64,000 bases of DNA, from positions 30,829 to 94,828 of the forward strand of contig URCK01000001.1 in NCBI GenBank assembly GCA_900546295.1. Reading direction: 5' to 3'. Shown here one piece after another: positions 28,437 to 37,164 of this stretch. The notes under the pieces were generated by a model, which was not told the DNA's origin, did not search any database, and saw nothing but the letters and a program-made list of their open reading frames with translations. Position numbers and translations under genes: made by a program. Every line of letters begins with the position of its first letter. The stretch's first letter is position 1. Source of the DNA: an uncultured Eubacteriales bacterium. GTDB lineage: Bacteria > Bacillota > Clostridia > Oscillospirales > Oscillospiraceae.

Positions 28437-31106
28437 TTAACCGAGCTTGCTGAGGATGAGATCGTCCACCGCTGCGAGCGCGTCGTCGACCTTGCTCACC
28501 TCGGTGCCGCCGCCCATGGCAGAGTCGGGCTTGCCGCCGCCCTTGCCGCCGCAGATGGGCGCGATGGCCTTGATGATGTCGCCGGCTTTGACGCCGCTTG
28601 CGACCGCGTCCTTGCCGCAGACTGCCAACAGCGTGACCTTGCCGTCGTTGACGGAGGCGAGCACGCCGACGATCTTCGGCTCCTTGTCGCGCAGGAAGTC
28701 GCCGAGCTTGCGCATGGCGTTTGCATCCATACCGTCGCGCTGGGCGGTGACGAGCTTGAGGCCCTTGACCTCCTTGGCGGAGGTCAGGAAGGAGCGCGCC
28801 TCGCCGAGGGACGCCTGCTCCTTGAACTTTTCAAGCTGGCTTCTGATCTCCTTCATCTCGCTGAGCATACCGCCGATGCGGCTCTCCAGCTCGTTCGACG
28901 TGGTCTTGAGGAGCTGAGAGGCGCGCATGAGCTTCTCCTGACCGCTTCTGAGCTCTTCGAGCGTCTGGCGGCCGGTGATGGCCTCGATGCGGCGCACGCC
29001 GGAGGCAACGCTGCCCTCGCTCTTGATGCGGAAGAGGCCGACCTTGGCGGTGTTGTCAAGGTGCGTACCGCCGCAGAACTCCATGGACACATCGCCCATC
29101 TCGACCACGCGGACGACGTCGCCGTACTTTTCGCCAAACATCGCGATGGCGCCCTTCTTCTTCGCTTCCTCGATGGGCAGCACCTCGGTCACAACGGGGA
29201 TGCCGCGCAGGATCGCGTCGTTGACGAAGCTATCGACCGCGAGCAGCTGCTCGGGCGTGATGGACTCAAAATGCGTGAAGTCGAAGCGCAGGCGGTCGGG
29301 CTCAACGAGAGAACCCGCCTGATGCACATGGTCGCCGAGCACCGCCTTGAGTGCGGCGTCGAGAAGGTGCGTGGCCGTGTGGCCGCGGCGGATGGCCATG
29401 CGGCGCTCCGCGTCGATGCTCGCCTCCACGGTCTCGCCAAGCTGGAAGCTGCCGTGGATGACCTTGCCGCTGTGCATGAACTTGCCGCCCTTGTTCTTCT
29501 GAACATCCGTGACCTCAAACACGGCCTCGCCGCAGCGGATGACGCCCGTATCGCCGATCTGGCCGCCCATTTCGGCATAGAACGGAGTCTTGTCGAGCAC
29601 GATGATGCCCTCCACGCCGCTCATCATAGCCTCAGCCTGCTCGCCCTCGACCACCAGCGCGACGACCTTCGCATCGTCGACGGAATCGTGGTCGTAGCCG
29701 ACAAATTCGGTGGACGGAATGTCCTTGCCGAACTCAACGCCTGCCCAGCCGAGGTCGCCGAGCGCCTTGCGCGCCTCGCGGGCGCGGGTCTTCTGCTCCT
29801 GCATCTCGTGGTCAAAGGCCTTGCGGTCGAGCGTCATGCCCTCGTCCTCGACCATTTCGACCGTCAGGTCGATGGGGAAGCCGTAGGTGTCGTACAGCTT
29901 GAACGCGTCCGCGCCGGAGAAGACGGTCTCTCCCTTTTCCTTGTGGGCGGAGAGAAGCTCGGTGAAGATCTTCATGCCGCCGTCGATGGTCTTGGCAAAG
30001 TTCTCTTCCTCCGTGCGGATGACCTTGGTGATATAGGCCTGACGCTCGCGCAGCTCGGGATAGTGGCCCTCGTTCTCGTGCACGACCGTGTCCACGACCT
30101 CGTAGAGGAAGGGACGGTTGACGCCGAGGAGCTTGCCGTGGCGGGCGGCTCTTCTCAGCAGGCGGCGCAGCACGTAGCCGCGGCCCTCGTTGCTGGGCAG
30201 CACGCCGTCGCAGATCATGAAGGAGGCGGAGCGGATATGGTCGGTGATGACGCGCAGGGAAACGTCCTTCTCGCGGCTCTGGCCGTAGCTCGCGCCGGTG
30301 ATCTCCGTGACCTTGTTGGTGATGTTCATCACGGTGTCGACATCGAAGAGGGAGTCGACGTCCTGGCACACGACAGCAAGACGCTCAAGGCCCATGCCGG
30401 TGTCGATGTTCTTCTGCTTGAGCTCTTCGTAGTGGTCGTGGCCGTCGTTGTCGAACTGGGAGAAGACGATGTTCCAGACCTCCATATAGCGGTCGCAGTC
30501 GCAGCCGACGGTGCAGCTGGGCTTGCCGCAGCCGTACTTTTCGCCGCGGTCGTAGTAAATTTCAGAGCAGGGGCCGCACGGACCGGAGCCGTGCTCCCAG
30601 AAGTTGTCTTCCTTGCCGAACTTGAAGATGCGGTCCTCAGGAATACCGATCTCCTCGTGCCAGATGCGGAACGCCTCGTCGTCGGCGGGCGTCGTTTCGT
30701 TGCCGGCGAAGACGGAGGGATAGAGACGGTTGGGGTCAAGGCCCACCCACTCGGGGCTTGTGAGGAATTCCCACGCCCAGTGGATGGCCTCGGTCTTGAA
30801 ATAGTCGCCGAACGAGAAGTTGCCGAGCATTTCAAAATAGGTGCCGTGGCGGGCGGTGTGACCGATGTTTTCAATGTCACCGGTGCGGATGCACTTCTGG
30901 CAGGTGGTCACGCGGTTGCGCGGCGGCTCCTGCTCGCCGGTGAAAAAGGGCTTCATCGGTGCCATGCCGGAGTTGATGAGCAGCAGCGACGCGTCGTTCT
31001 GCGGGATCAGGGAAAAGCTGGGCAGGCGCAGGTGGCCTTTCGTCTCAAAGAAGTGCAGGAACATTTCCCGCAGCTCGTTGAGACCGTAATTCTTGGGCTG
31101 AGACAT
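28437..31106 (-). CDS. alaS: Alanyl-tRNA synthetase
   Basis: 889 residues, class II synthetase. N-terminal catalytic core (FLHFFETKGHLRLPSFSL and GDIENIGHTARHGTYFEM), then the editing domain with the zinc-binding HTATHLLDAAL and CGGTHLDNT motifs, then a coiled coil and the DHHA1 C-terminal domain (ICGGKGGGKPDSAMGGG). It lies downstream of an Ala T-box, but a lipoprotein gene comes first in the same transcript. Confidence 0.97.
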   Translation of the reverse strand: MSQPKNYGLNELREMFLHFFETKGHLRLPSFSLIPQNDASLLLINSGMAPMKPFFTGEQEPPRNRVTTCQKCIRTGDIENIGHTARHGTYFEMLGNFSFGDYFKTEAIHWAWEFLTSPEWVGLDPNRLYPSVFAGNETTPADDEAFRIWHEEIGIPEDRIFKFGKEDNFWEHGSGPCGPCSEIYYDRGEKYGCGKPSCTVGCDCDRYMEVWNIVFSQFDNDGHDHYEELKQKNIDTGMGLERLAVVCQDVDSLFDVDTVMNITNKVTEITGASYGQSREKDVSLRVITDHIRSASFMICDGVLPSNEGRGYVLRRLLRRAARHGKLLGVNRPFLYEVVDTVVHENEGHYPELRERQAYITKVIRTEEENFAKTIDGGMKIFTELLSAHKEKGETVFSGADAFKLYDTYGFPIDLTVEMVEDEGMTLDRKAFDHEMQEQKTRAREARKALGDLGWAGVEFGKDIPSTEFVGYDHDSVDDAKVVALVVEGEQAEAMMSGVEGIIVLDKTPFYAEMGGQIGDTGVIRCGEAVFEVTDVQKNKGGKFMHSGKVIHGSFQLGETVEASIDAERRMAIRRGHTATHLLDAALKAVLGDHVHQAGSLVEPDRLRFDFTHFESITPEQLLAVDSFVNDAILRGIPVVTEVLPIEEAKKKGAIAMFGEKYGDVVRVVEMGDVSMEFCGGTHLDNTAKVGLFRIKSEGSVASGVRRIEAITGRQTLEELRSGQEKLMRASQLLKTTSNELESRIGGMLSEMKEIRSQLEKFKEQASLGEARSFLTSAKEVKGLKLVTAQRDGMDANAMRKLGDFLRDKEPKIVGVLASVNDGKVTLLAVCGKDAVASGVKAGDIIKAIAPICGGKGGGKPDSAMGGGTEVSKVDDALAAVDDLILSKLG

Positions 31107-31171
31107 AAGTTGGTTTCTCCTTTTATTGTAAAATTTCTTGTTGTTCGTTTTTTCTTCGGCGATGTGCCGTT

Positions 31172-31588
31172 TTATTTTCCTCGCACGTCCAAGCCGATCA
31201 GGTTCATCTCCGTATCGAATGCGATGCGGAATACCACGGACTTTTTGTCGTATTTTGCGCCGATGACAGCGATGGCGTGCGGCTCGTCCGCGTCTGTCAC
31301 GCCTGTCACCATCGAATCCTTGACCTTTTTGAAACTGCCGCGCCCATCGGTCGCGGCGTCCATCATCTTTTTGATATCATCGGCGCTCGTCTGCTCGCGC
31401 ACGTCCTCGCGCAGCGCGTCGTAGACCTCTTCATATTCGCCTTTCGTCAGCTGCGACATGACGGCAAGTCCCGCGCGCGAGACCTCGTCCTCGTCCATGC
31501 CGTCGGGCAGCTTATTGCCCTTGCAGCCGCTCAGCACGAGAAGAAGGAGCATTGCAAGCGACGCGATCAGGTATCCTCTTTTTCGCAT
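31172..31588 (-). CDS. DUF3887-like lipoprotein
   Basis: 138 residues. The signal peptide ends in the lipobox LVLSGC, so the mature protein is probably a lipoprotein outside the membrane. The rest (MSQLTKGEYEEVYDALREDV, then VVFRIAFDTEMNLIGLDV) resembles the DUF3887 small alpha/beta fold. It is the first gene behind the Ala T-box and precedes alaS by 65 bases. The reason for this coupling is not known. Confidence 0.78.
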   Translation of the reverse strand: MRKRGYLIASLAMLLLLVLSGCKGNKLPDGMDEDEVSRAGLAVMSQLTKGEYEEVYDALREDVREQTSADDIKKMMDAATDGRGSFKKVKDSMVTGVTDADEPHAIAVIGAKYDKKSVVFRIAFDTEMNLIGLDVRGK

Positions 31589-31603
31589 AATCCTGTTCCT
31601 TTC

Positions 31604-31844
31604 TAAAAAAACAAAGCCTCCGTCCCTATCCATAGGGGCGAAGGCTTTTATGCTTCACGGTACCACCCTAATTATCCTTTCCCCGTGGGAAAGGCATCTT
31701 AGCCGTCCGGTAACGGAGACGAGACGTTCCACTCTTCGCGGACTGCTCCAAAGCGGCTGCTTCGCACCGGTCGCCGAGGGCTTTCACCATCCCCCTCTCG
31801 CTTCAGACTCGTTTGCAAAGCTAACTTTTTCATCGCGTTTCATG
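31604..31844 (-). promoter_or_regulatory. T-box riboswitch, Ala specifier, for lipoprotein-alaS operon
   Basis: T-box AGGGTGGTACCGTG on the minus strand (plus 31656-31670). The terminator hairpin has arms at about 31613-31628 and 31633-31649 and a following T run. The likely specifier is GCA at 31758-31760, followed by G and the helix CCGC, in the same position as the Tyr and Val specifiers in this window. Confidence 0.9.
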
Positions 31845-31850
31845 CGTGAT

Positions 31851-31878
31851 ATTATATCCCAAATCTCATTTTTGTCAA
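31851..31878 (-). promoter_or_regulatory. Sigma-A promoter for the Ala T-box leader
   Basis: -35 TTGACA (31873-31878), 16-base spacer, -10 TATAAT (31851-31856), minus strand, starting 11 bases after the stop of the esterase-like gene. Confidence 0.82.
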
Positions 31879-31889
31879 GCAACAGATCA

Positions 31890-33167
31890 TCACAACAACG
31901 GTATCTTTTTCATCAGTTCCGCTTCCGAGATAATTTTCGTAGGGGTGGCGTCCGATACAAAGATCATGCTGTCATAAAGCACTGCGGGCGGCTGAAACAT
32001 CCGATAGCTTGGCGGGAGCAGCCGCATCAGGAGCGAATAGCTTTCTCCCAGATTCCCGAGAGTGGTGTATTCAGCAATCTCGCCGCCAAGTTCCGAGTGT
32101 TCCGGGATTTTTGCAAAATCAAGCCAGCAGCGATCATATCCGGCGAGTTTTGCCGCCTTAGCCAAGGGGTCATGGGAATAAAACACCTGCTCGGTGCGTT
32201 TGCCGGATGACCTCGCCGGCAGATTGCAGCGCGTTTTATAAAAATCCGTACCGATCGCATAGTAACCATTCTCTGCGTCCTCGGACAATATTTTCCCCAT
32301 GGAGTCGTAGCTGCCCCATTTTGCAACATGGCTGTTGTGACCCGTTACAAAGATGCGTTCATGGCCGCGCTGCTGCTCCTGCTGAAAGATCCACTTCACA
32401 TTTTCCGCCATGAATTCATCTCGCAGCGCGCCGCCGTCAGCGGTCGGCACGCTTTGCAATTCGCAATATTGCAGCAGCATATCCGCATAATGGAGCGTCT
32501 TGTCGGATGCGCCGCTGCTTTCCAGTTCATTCTTTACCCGTGAGAAAATCTCTGTCTGCGCAGAGAGACCGTATGCGGGGTTCAAATTCTCTCCCTCCGC
32601 GAGCTTCTCCAACTCGGTCGTGTCGATGTTCGATTCCGCGCAGCCTTCCATCAAAAATTGAAGCGTGCGGGAAATTCTCTGCATATCAAAGCCGTAAAAG
32701 CGAACATCCTCCCCCGCCGAAGCGTTTTCGTTGTATTCACGCAGATAGGAGACGAGTTCTGTCATCTCCTCCGTTCGATAAATGGCAAAGCCGATCGCAG
32801 CCGCAGCCTCCTGCGCAGTTCCCTCCCCGCCGTGGATATACCGATCGACCGCTTCGCATCCGCCGCAGTCGCCCTCAAGCGCAAACGCCCTGACGCCGCG
32901 CTCTTCGAGCAGTTTTTTGAAGACCTCCAGCTTCAATCGCTGGAATTCAACGTTTCCGTGCGTTGCCTCGCCCAGTGCGATGATCTTTTTCTCTTCCGGG
33001 ATAGAAAGGGCTTCCACCGGGAGCGCATATTCTTGAAGCTCATCCACATTGGCGGCTTCCCCTGTGGAAAAACCGCCGAAACGCATGAAGACAATTAACA
33101 ACAACAGCGCGGCGAACATCGCTCCCAATAGAATATATCTGATCTTGCATTTTTCTTTTTTCTTCAT
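31890..33167 (-). CDS. Erythromycin-esterase-family protein, membrane anchored
   Basis: 425 residues. A basic N-terminus and one membrane segment (about residues 11-28) anchor it. The esterase family motif IIALGEATHGNVEF keeps the Glu and His equivalent to EreB E43/H46, AFALEGDCGG follows, and GHNSHVAKWG carries the second His. The catalytic residues therefore look intact, but many members of this family do not act on macrolides, so resistance should not be assumed. Base composition looks less GC-rich than the neighbours. A membrane HTH gene lies 44 bases upstream on the same strand. Confidence 0.8.
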   Translation of the reverse strand: MKKKEKCKIRYILLGAMFAALLLLIVFMRFGGFSTGEAANVDELQEYALPVEALSIPEEKKIIALGEATHGNVEFQRLKLEVFKKLLEERGVRAFALEGDCGGCEAVDRYIHGGEGTAQEAAAAIGFAIYRTEEMTELVSYLREYNENASAGEDVRFYGFDMQRISRTLQFLMEGCAESNIDTTELEKLAEGENLNPAYGLSAQTEIFSRVKNELESSGASDKTLHYADMLLQYCELQSVPTADGGALRDEFMAENVKWIFQQEQQRGHERIFVTGHNSHVAKWGSYDSMGKILSEDAENGYYAIGTDFYKTRCNLPARSSGKRTEQVFYSHDPLAKAAKLAGYDRCWLDFAKIPEHSELGGEIAEYTTLGNLGESYSLLMRLLPPSYRMFQPPAVLYDSMIFVSDATPTKIISEAELMKKIPLL

Positions 33168-33211
33168 CACCGATAATACCTCATAACATTTGCAACGTTC
33201 TTGTTTCTCAA

Positions 33212-33565
33212 TTACCGTACTTCGTGCAGCAATTCTTCGGCCGAAAGGTCAAACAGCTTTGCAAGGGCAATCAAGTTCGAAGTGCTCGGGTCAGACGTTC
33301 CGTTCTCCCATTTGGAAACCGCCTGCCTGCTTACACCGACCGACTCTGCTACAAATTCCTGCGTCATTTTGCACTCTTCACGATGCTGTTTCAAAACCTC
33401 GCCCAGCGATCGTTTGATCTCAGCTTTTTCTTTTCTGACATCTTTTGACCTGATGTATCGGATCAGCGCTTTTATGAGGACGATCCCCAAGACCACAAAT
33501 GTGACGATCACCGAAAGGCCGAGCAAAAGAACAACAGCAAAGGAAGCCACGCCCACAAGTTCCAT
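33212..33565 (-). CDS. Membrane-anchored XRE-type regulator
   Basis: 117 residues. One membrane segment (MELVGVASFAVVLLLGL and on, about residues 1-33) is followed by a charged linker and a C-terminal Cro/C1 domain (GEVLKQHREECKMTQEF, VSRQAVSKWENG). The ATG at 33565 is set by GGAGGTGAT. The HTH follows the membrane anchor, the reverse of the commoner order. It probably shares a transcript with the esterase-like gene and may control it. Confidence 0.82.
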   Translation of the reverse strand: MELVGVASFAVVLLLGLSVIVTFVVLGIVLIKALIRYIRSKDVRKEKAEIKRSLGEVLKQHREECKMTQEFVAESVGVSRQAVSKWENGTSDPSTSNLIALAKLFDLSAEELLHEVR

Positions 33566-33764
33566 ATCATCACCTCCCAACGGCTCTATGGTAGCGATTT
33601 CCCGCATTTTTCGCCACCAACTATCGCGATATTATCGGTTGCGTTCCGGTTGCAAGTGTAAAATACCGCCCTTTTCCGCGCAAAAAGGACACAAAAGCGT
33701 TTTCAGTATATCACGGCGGCGGTCAAAAAGACAGCGCTGCCTGAGTCTTCGCCGAAACCCGCCC

Positions 33765-33793
33765 TTGCCTTTGTGCGGAAAATGGCATATACT
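33765..33793 (+). promoter_or_regulatory. Sigma-A promoter for the first EamA gene
   Basis: -35 TTGCCT (33765-33770), 17-base spacer, -10 TATACT (33788-33793). Confidence 0.7.
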
Positions 33794-33825
33794 GCTTTCG
33801 TTTGATGAATGAAGGGAGAAGCATT

Positions 33826-34785
33826 ATGAACCGTTCCCGTTCCGGCTATATTTATATCGTCCTCTGCGCCGTGATCTTCAGCACGATGGAGGTCATGCTC
33901 AAAACGGTGCATGGCGTGTTCGCGCCCATGCAGATCACCTGCCTGCGTTTTCTCGTCGGCGGCGTGCTGCTCATTCCCTTCGCCGTGCGCTCGATCAGGA
34001 AAAAGAACGCCGTACTCACGCGCAAGGACCTCGGCTTCTTTGCGTGCGCGGGCTTTCTGTGCGTCGTCATCGCCATGACGCTCTATCAGATGTCCGTCAC
34101 CTATACGCGCGCGTCCATCGTCGCGGTCATTTTCTCCTGCAATCCAATCTTCGTCACGATGCTCGCGCACCTTCTGCTGCACGAGGATATCCATAAAAAC
34201 CACATCATCGCGCTCATTCTTGAGCTCACCGCCGCGTTCATCATCATCGACCCTATCCACGCTTCGCTCGACCCCACGGGCGCGCTGCTCGCCATTTTAT
34301 CCGCCGCCATGTTCTCCTTTTACAGCGTGTTCGGCAAAAAGCGCACGCCGCGCTTCGGCGGCATCGCCGTCACCTGCCTGAGCTTCCTCTTCGGCGCATC
34401 GGAGCTTACCCTTCTGCTGCTCTTCGGCCGCACGGCGGCGGGTGCGTCGCTCTACGGCGCAATGGGGCTGAAGATCTTCATCGACGTGCCGCTCTTTGAA
34501 AATATCCCCCTCTCCGCCCTGCCCGCGCTTCTTTATATCTGCTGCATCAACTCGGCAGCAGGCTTCGTCTGCCACATGATGGCCATGGAGAAAACCTCCG
34601 CGCAGGAGGCGTCGCTCATCTTCTTCCTGAAGCCCATTATCGCGCCGATCTTCGCGCTCATTTTCCTCAAGGAGGAAATCCCGCTCAACATGATCGTCGG
34701 CATCGTCTGCTTTCTCGCAGGCTCGCTGTGCGCGATCCTGCCGGGTCTCCTCGCCCAGCGCAGAGCGCTGAAAACATCCAAATAA
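33826..34785 (+). CDS. EamA-family (DMT) transporter
   Basis: 319 residues with ten predicted helices in two EamA repeats: FSTMEVMLKTVHGVFAPMQI at the start of the first and SAAMFSFYSVFGKKRTPRFG at the second. Members export or import small metabolites; the substrate cannot be told. The ATG at 33826 has a GGGAG site. It stands alone between divergent and convergent genes. Confidence 0.88.
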   Translation: MNRSRSGYIYIVLCAVIFSTMEVMLKTVHGVFAPMQITCLRFLVGGVLLIPFAVRSIRKKNAVLTRKDLGFFACAGFLCVVIAMTLYQMSVTYTRASIVAVIFSCNPIFVTMLAHLLLHEDIHKNHIIALILELTAAFIIIDPIHASLDPTGALLAILSAAMFSFYSVFGKKRTPRFGGIAVTCLSFLFGASELTLLLLFGRTAAGASLYGAMGLKIFIDVPLFENIPLSALPALLYICCINSAAGFVCHMMAMEKTSAQEASLIFFLKPIIAPIFALIFLKEEIPLNMIVGIVCFLAGSLCAILPGLLAQRRALKTSK

Positions 34786-34793
34786 GCAAAGCA

Positions 34794-34832
34794 AAAGGGG
34801 GGCGCTCAAGCAGAGCGTGCCCCCTTTTTTCT
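34794..34832. terminator. Bidirectional terminator
   Basis: GC-rich stem GGGGGCGCTC/GAGCGTGCCCCC with A-rich and T-rich flanks, shared by the convergent EamA and PstS-like genes. Confidence 0.88.
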
Positions 34833-34834
34833 TC

Positions 34835-36712
34835 TCAGTCGGCTTCGTAGCCGAGATATGTCTCGAACACACAGTTCATGGTCTCGAGATCATAGTAAGC
34901 CGCGGTGTTGAGGTCCAGGACCTCAATGAGTCCGCCGCGCAGGGCGACCTGCCGGTACCATTTTTCACCGTGCATCGTCAGACTTTCGATGGGCGTGCCG
35001 TCGTCTCGGTAATAGCGGAGGACAACGCCGTTTTCATCGGCGTCATACACGCTCAGCAAGCCCGGCGCATCGCTGCCGAGAGCTTCATCATCAAATCGGT
35101 TGGCGTTCTCGACGGCATAGGTCGGCTCGATGTAGTCTTCGCCCGGCGCGCCGTCCAGCGCGTCAAACGCATCCCACGCCATCTCGCCGGTCTTGCCGGT
35201 GGAAAGGTCATAATAGCGGATGTTTTGGTAGGTATCGTCGTTGACCCAGCCGATTGAAAGGCGATCGCCGCTGCGGTGTCCGCTGGGATCGCCTCCCCAC
35301 ATGAGACTGGAGATCATATTCTCCACGTCCTCGTCGGAAATGCCCATCTCCTGATAGGAAAGTTTCTGCGTGACCTTGCCGAATGTGTCCGTCACAGTCA
35401 GTGCGTCGTCGCCGAAGAGCAGCAGGCCGTGCCTGCTCGCGCTCAGCGCGCGATAGCTCTCCTCCATGACCCAGCTGCCGTCCGCTGCTGCGACGGTATA
35501 GCGCTCTTCAAAGCCGTCGATCCTGTTCGACTGCTGCCCCTGCACCAGCGCCAGCAGCGGCATGGGGTGCTGCGCATGATCCTCATAATAGCTCGGATAA
35601 AAGACGTTCGAGTACACCACGTCCGTCACAGCCACGCCGTCGAGCGTCATCAGGCCGTAGAGGCAGCCTGTCGCGGCGGGCCAGTCGTCCATCAAGCGCC
35701 GCCCCGCATAGGGAACGAGCAGACCGTAGTCATCCGCCGCCTTCAGCTCGCCCATGTATCCTTCACTCAGGCGCGCGCCGACCTGCGGCACGGTCTTGGG
35801 GAAGGTCCCGACGTCGAGGATGGAGACATAGCCCTCCTTGGCGATGAGCGTCTGCCCCTCCTCGCCGAGCAGCCAGTCGAAGAGCACCTTGTTCGGCGCG
35901 CTCTTAGGCTCGCCCGCCGGGATAACGACATATTTCGGGTTCACGAGCGGATAGGTCTCCGAACGGATGGTCTCGGGGTTCGGCTCCACGCCCTCGAGCT
36001 TCAGGAGCTTGAGACCCTGCGCCATCTTCATCTCCTCGGCGTAGTAGTAAACGCTGTAGCCAATGGCGCCGGGCGAGCCGTCGAAGCTCTTGACGGCCTC
36101 CATCAATTGCCCCATCGTGGTCACGATGTACTCCGTCGGCGCTTCCATCATGGGCGTACCCTGCATGACGAGCTTTTCCATCAGTGTCTGGCTGCCCGCG
36201 CCCTCGTTGCGCTGCAGCGCCGTGATGGGGCGGTCCTCGCCGCCAAGTTCTTTCCAGTTCGTGATCTTGCCGGAGTAAATGTCCCGCGCCTGCTCGACGG
36301 TGATGGAGTCAACGGGGTTATCCTCATTGACGACGAAAACGAACGCGTCGGTCGCGAAGGGCTGCTTCTCCCACTCGAAGTTCAGCTCCTTCTTCCGCAC
36401 CATGACATCGTCATTCGCCTCGCCGACGATCAGCATATCCGCGTTGCCCTCGAGCAGGTTGAAGTAGGCTGTCGTGGTCTTGTTGAAGTGGACAAGGTCC
36501 TGTACCTCCTCCCGGCTTTCGCCGAGGACCTCCGCGCACACGGCAAGCGCCAGCGGCACGGTGGAGGTCGAGCCGTCCAGCCGCGGCATATTGTCGCGCG
36601 TGAAGGTGATGGACGGCGCAGCGTCCGCCGTTTTTTCGCCGTTCATCGAACAGGCCGCATAGAGGGAAAGCATCAGCACAAGGCAGAGAAGCATCGCGAG
36701 GGGGCGTTTCAT
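34835..36712 (-). CDS. Orphan PstS-like substrate-binding lipoprotein with extra C-terminal domain
   Basis: 625 residues. A signal peptide ends in a lipobox (LYAAC). Residues about 40-310 resemble phosphate-type periplasmic binding proteins: MPRLDGSTSTVPLALAV, IYSGKITNWKELGG and RNEGAGSQTLMEKL are typical. The last 300 residues form a beta-rich region that looks like WG-repeat or propeller strands (AGRRLMDDWPAATGCLYG). No pst transport genes are near, so it may act as a sensor or binding protein rather than as part of a transporter (inference). Confidence 0.8.
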   Translation of the reverse strand: MKRPLAMLLCLVLMLSLYAACSMNGEKTADAAPSITFTRDNMPRLDGSTSTVPLALAVCAEVLGESREEVQDLVHFNKTTTAYFNLLEGNADMLIVGEANDDVMVRKKELNFEWEKQPFATDAFVFVVNEDNPVDSITVEQARDIYSGKITNWKELGGEDRPITALQRNEGAGSQTLMEKLVMQGTPMMEAPTEYIVTTMGQLMEAVKSFDGSPGAIGYSVYYYAEEMKMAQGLKLLKLEGVEPNPETIRSETYPLVNPKYVVIPAGEPKSAPNKVLFDWLLGEEGQTLIAKEGYVSILDVGTFPKTVPQVGARLSEGYMGELKAADDYGLLVPYAGRRLMDDWPAATGCLYGLMTLDGVAVTDVVYSNVFYPSYYEDHAQHPMPLLALVQGQQSNRIDGFEERYTVAAADGSWVMEESYRALSASRHGLLLFGDDALTVTDTFGKVTQKLSYQEMGISDEDVENMISSLMWGGDPSGHRSGDRLSIGWVNDDTYQNIRYYDLSTGKTGEMAWDAFDALDGAPGEDYIEPTYAVENANRFDDEALGSDAPGLLSVYDADENGVVLRYYRDDGTPIESLTMHGEKWYRQVALRGGLIEVLDLNTAAYYDLETMNCVFETYLGYEAD

Positions 36713-36764
36713 AAAAAGCACGTCCTTTCTGAGTTGTTTCTACCCTCTATGACGCAGCAATGCG

Positions 36765-36808
36765 CAAAAAAGTTCCCGCCGCGCAGAAAAAATCTGCACA
36801 GCGAGAAC
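36765..36808 (-). terminator. Terminator after mazG-like gene
   Basis: Fifteen-pair stem (36772-36786 with 36794-36808, three G-U pairs) and a T run on the minus strand. Confidence 0.82.
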
Positions 36809-36814
36809 GTATCT

Positions 36815-37150
36815 TTACAAATCGTCCGAAAGGCGCACGCGCGAGCGCTGCGCGTCGAACCCCTCGGGGTAGCGGGCAGCCAACTTATCAAGATTCTGCT
36901 GCAAAATGTCGTCTAAATTCAAATCAAGCGCGGTCGCGGCTTCGGCAAGATACCACGCCACGTCGCCAAGCTCTTTGGCAAGGTGCACTTTATCGAGCTC
37001 ATGCCCCTGCGCCAGCCATTTTTTCACAAGGTCGATGGCTTCGCCGCTCTCACCGCAAAGGCCCATCACGCTGTTGATGAGCACGTCCTTTCGCGACAGT
37101 GCGGGGTTGAGCGTCGCCATCGCCTTTTCCTGATATTCGTTCGCCGTCAT
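36815..37150 (-). CDS. MazG-like nucleotide pyrophosphohydrolase
   Basis: 111 residues. The metal-binding pairs are ESGE in GLCGESGEAIDLVKK and ELGD in HLAKELGDVAWYL, the MazG/dUTPase-2 arrangement. These enzymes hydrolyse (d)NTPs to monophosphates. The ATG at 37150 is preceded by AAAGGAG. It closes the mltG-U32 run. Confidence 0.88.
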   Translation of the reverse strand: MTANEYQEKAMATLNPALSRKDVLINSVMGLCGESGEAIDLVKKWLAQGHELDKVHLAKELGDVAWYLAEAATALDLNLDDILQQNLDKLAARYPEGFDAQRSRVRLSDDL

Positions 37151-37164
37151 CAAAGCCGCTCCTT

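Noticed and set aside
28389..31424. 1011-residue plus-strand frame opposite alaS
   Set aside because: It is an antisense by-product of alaS codon use; no family features and no start site.
33703..34260. 185-residue minus-strand frame opposite the first EamA gene
   Set aside because: Charged low-complexity shadow with no start site; the EamA gene has a promoter and ribosome binding site.
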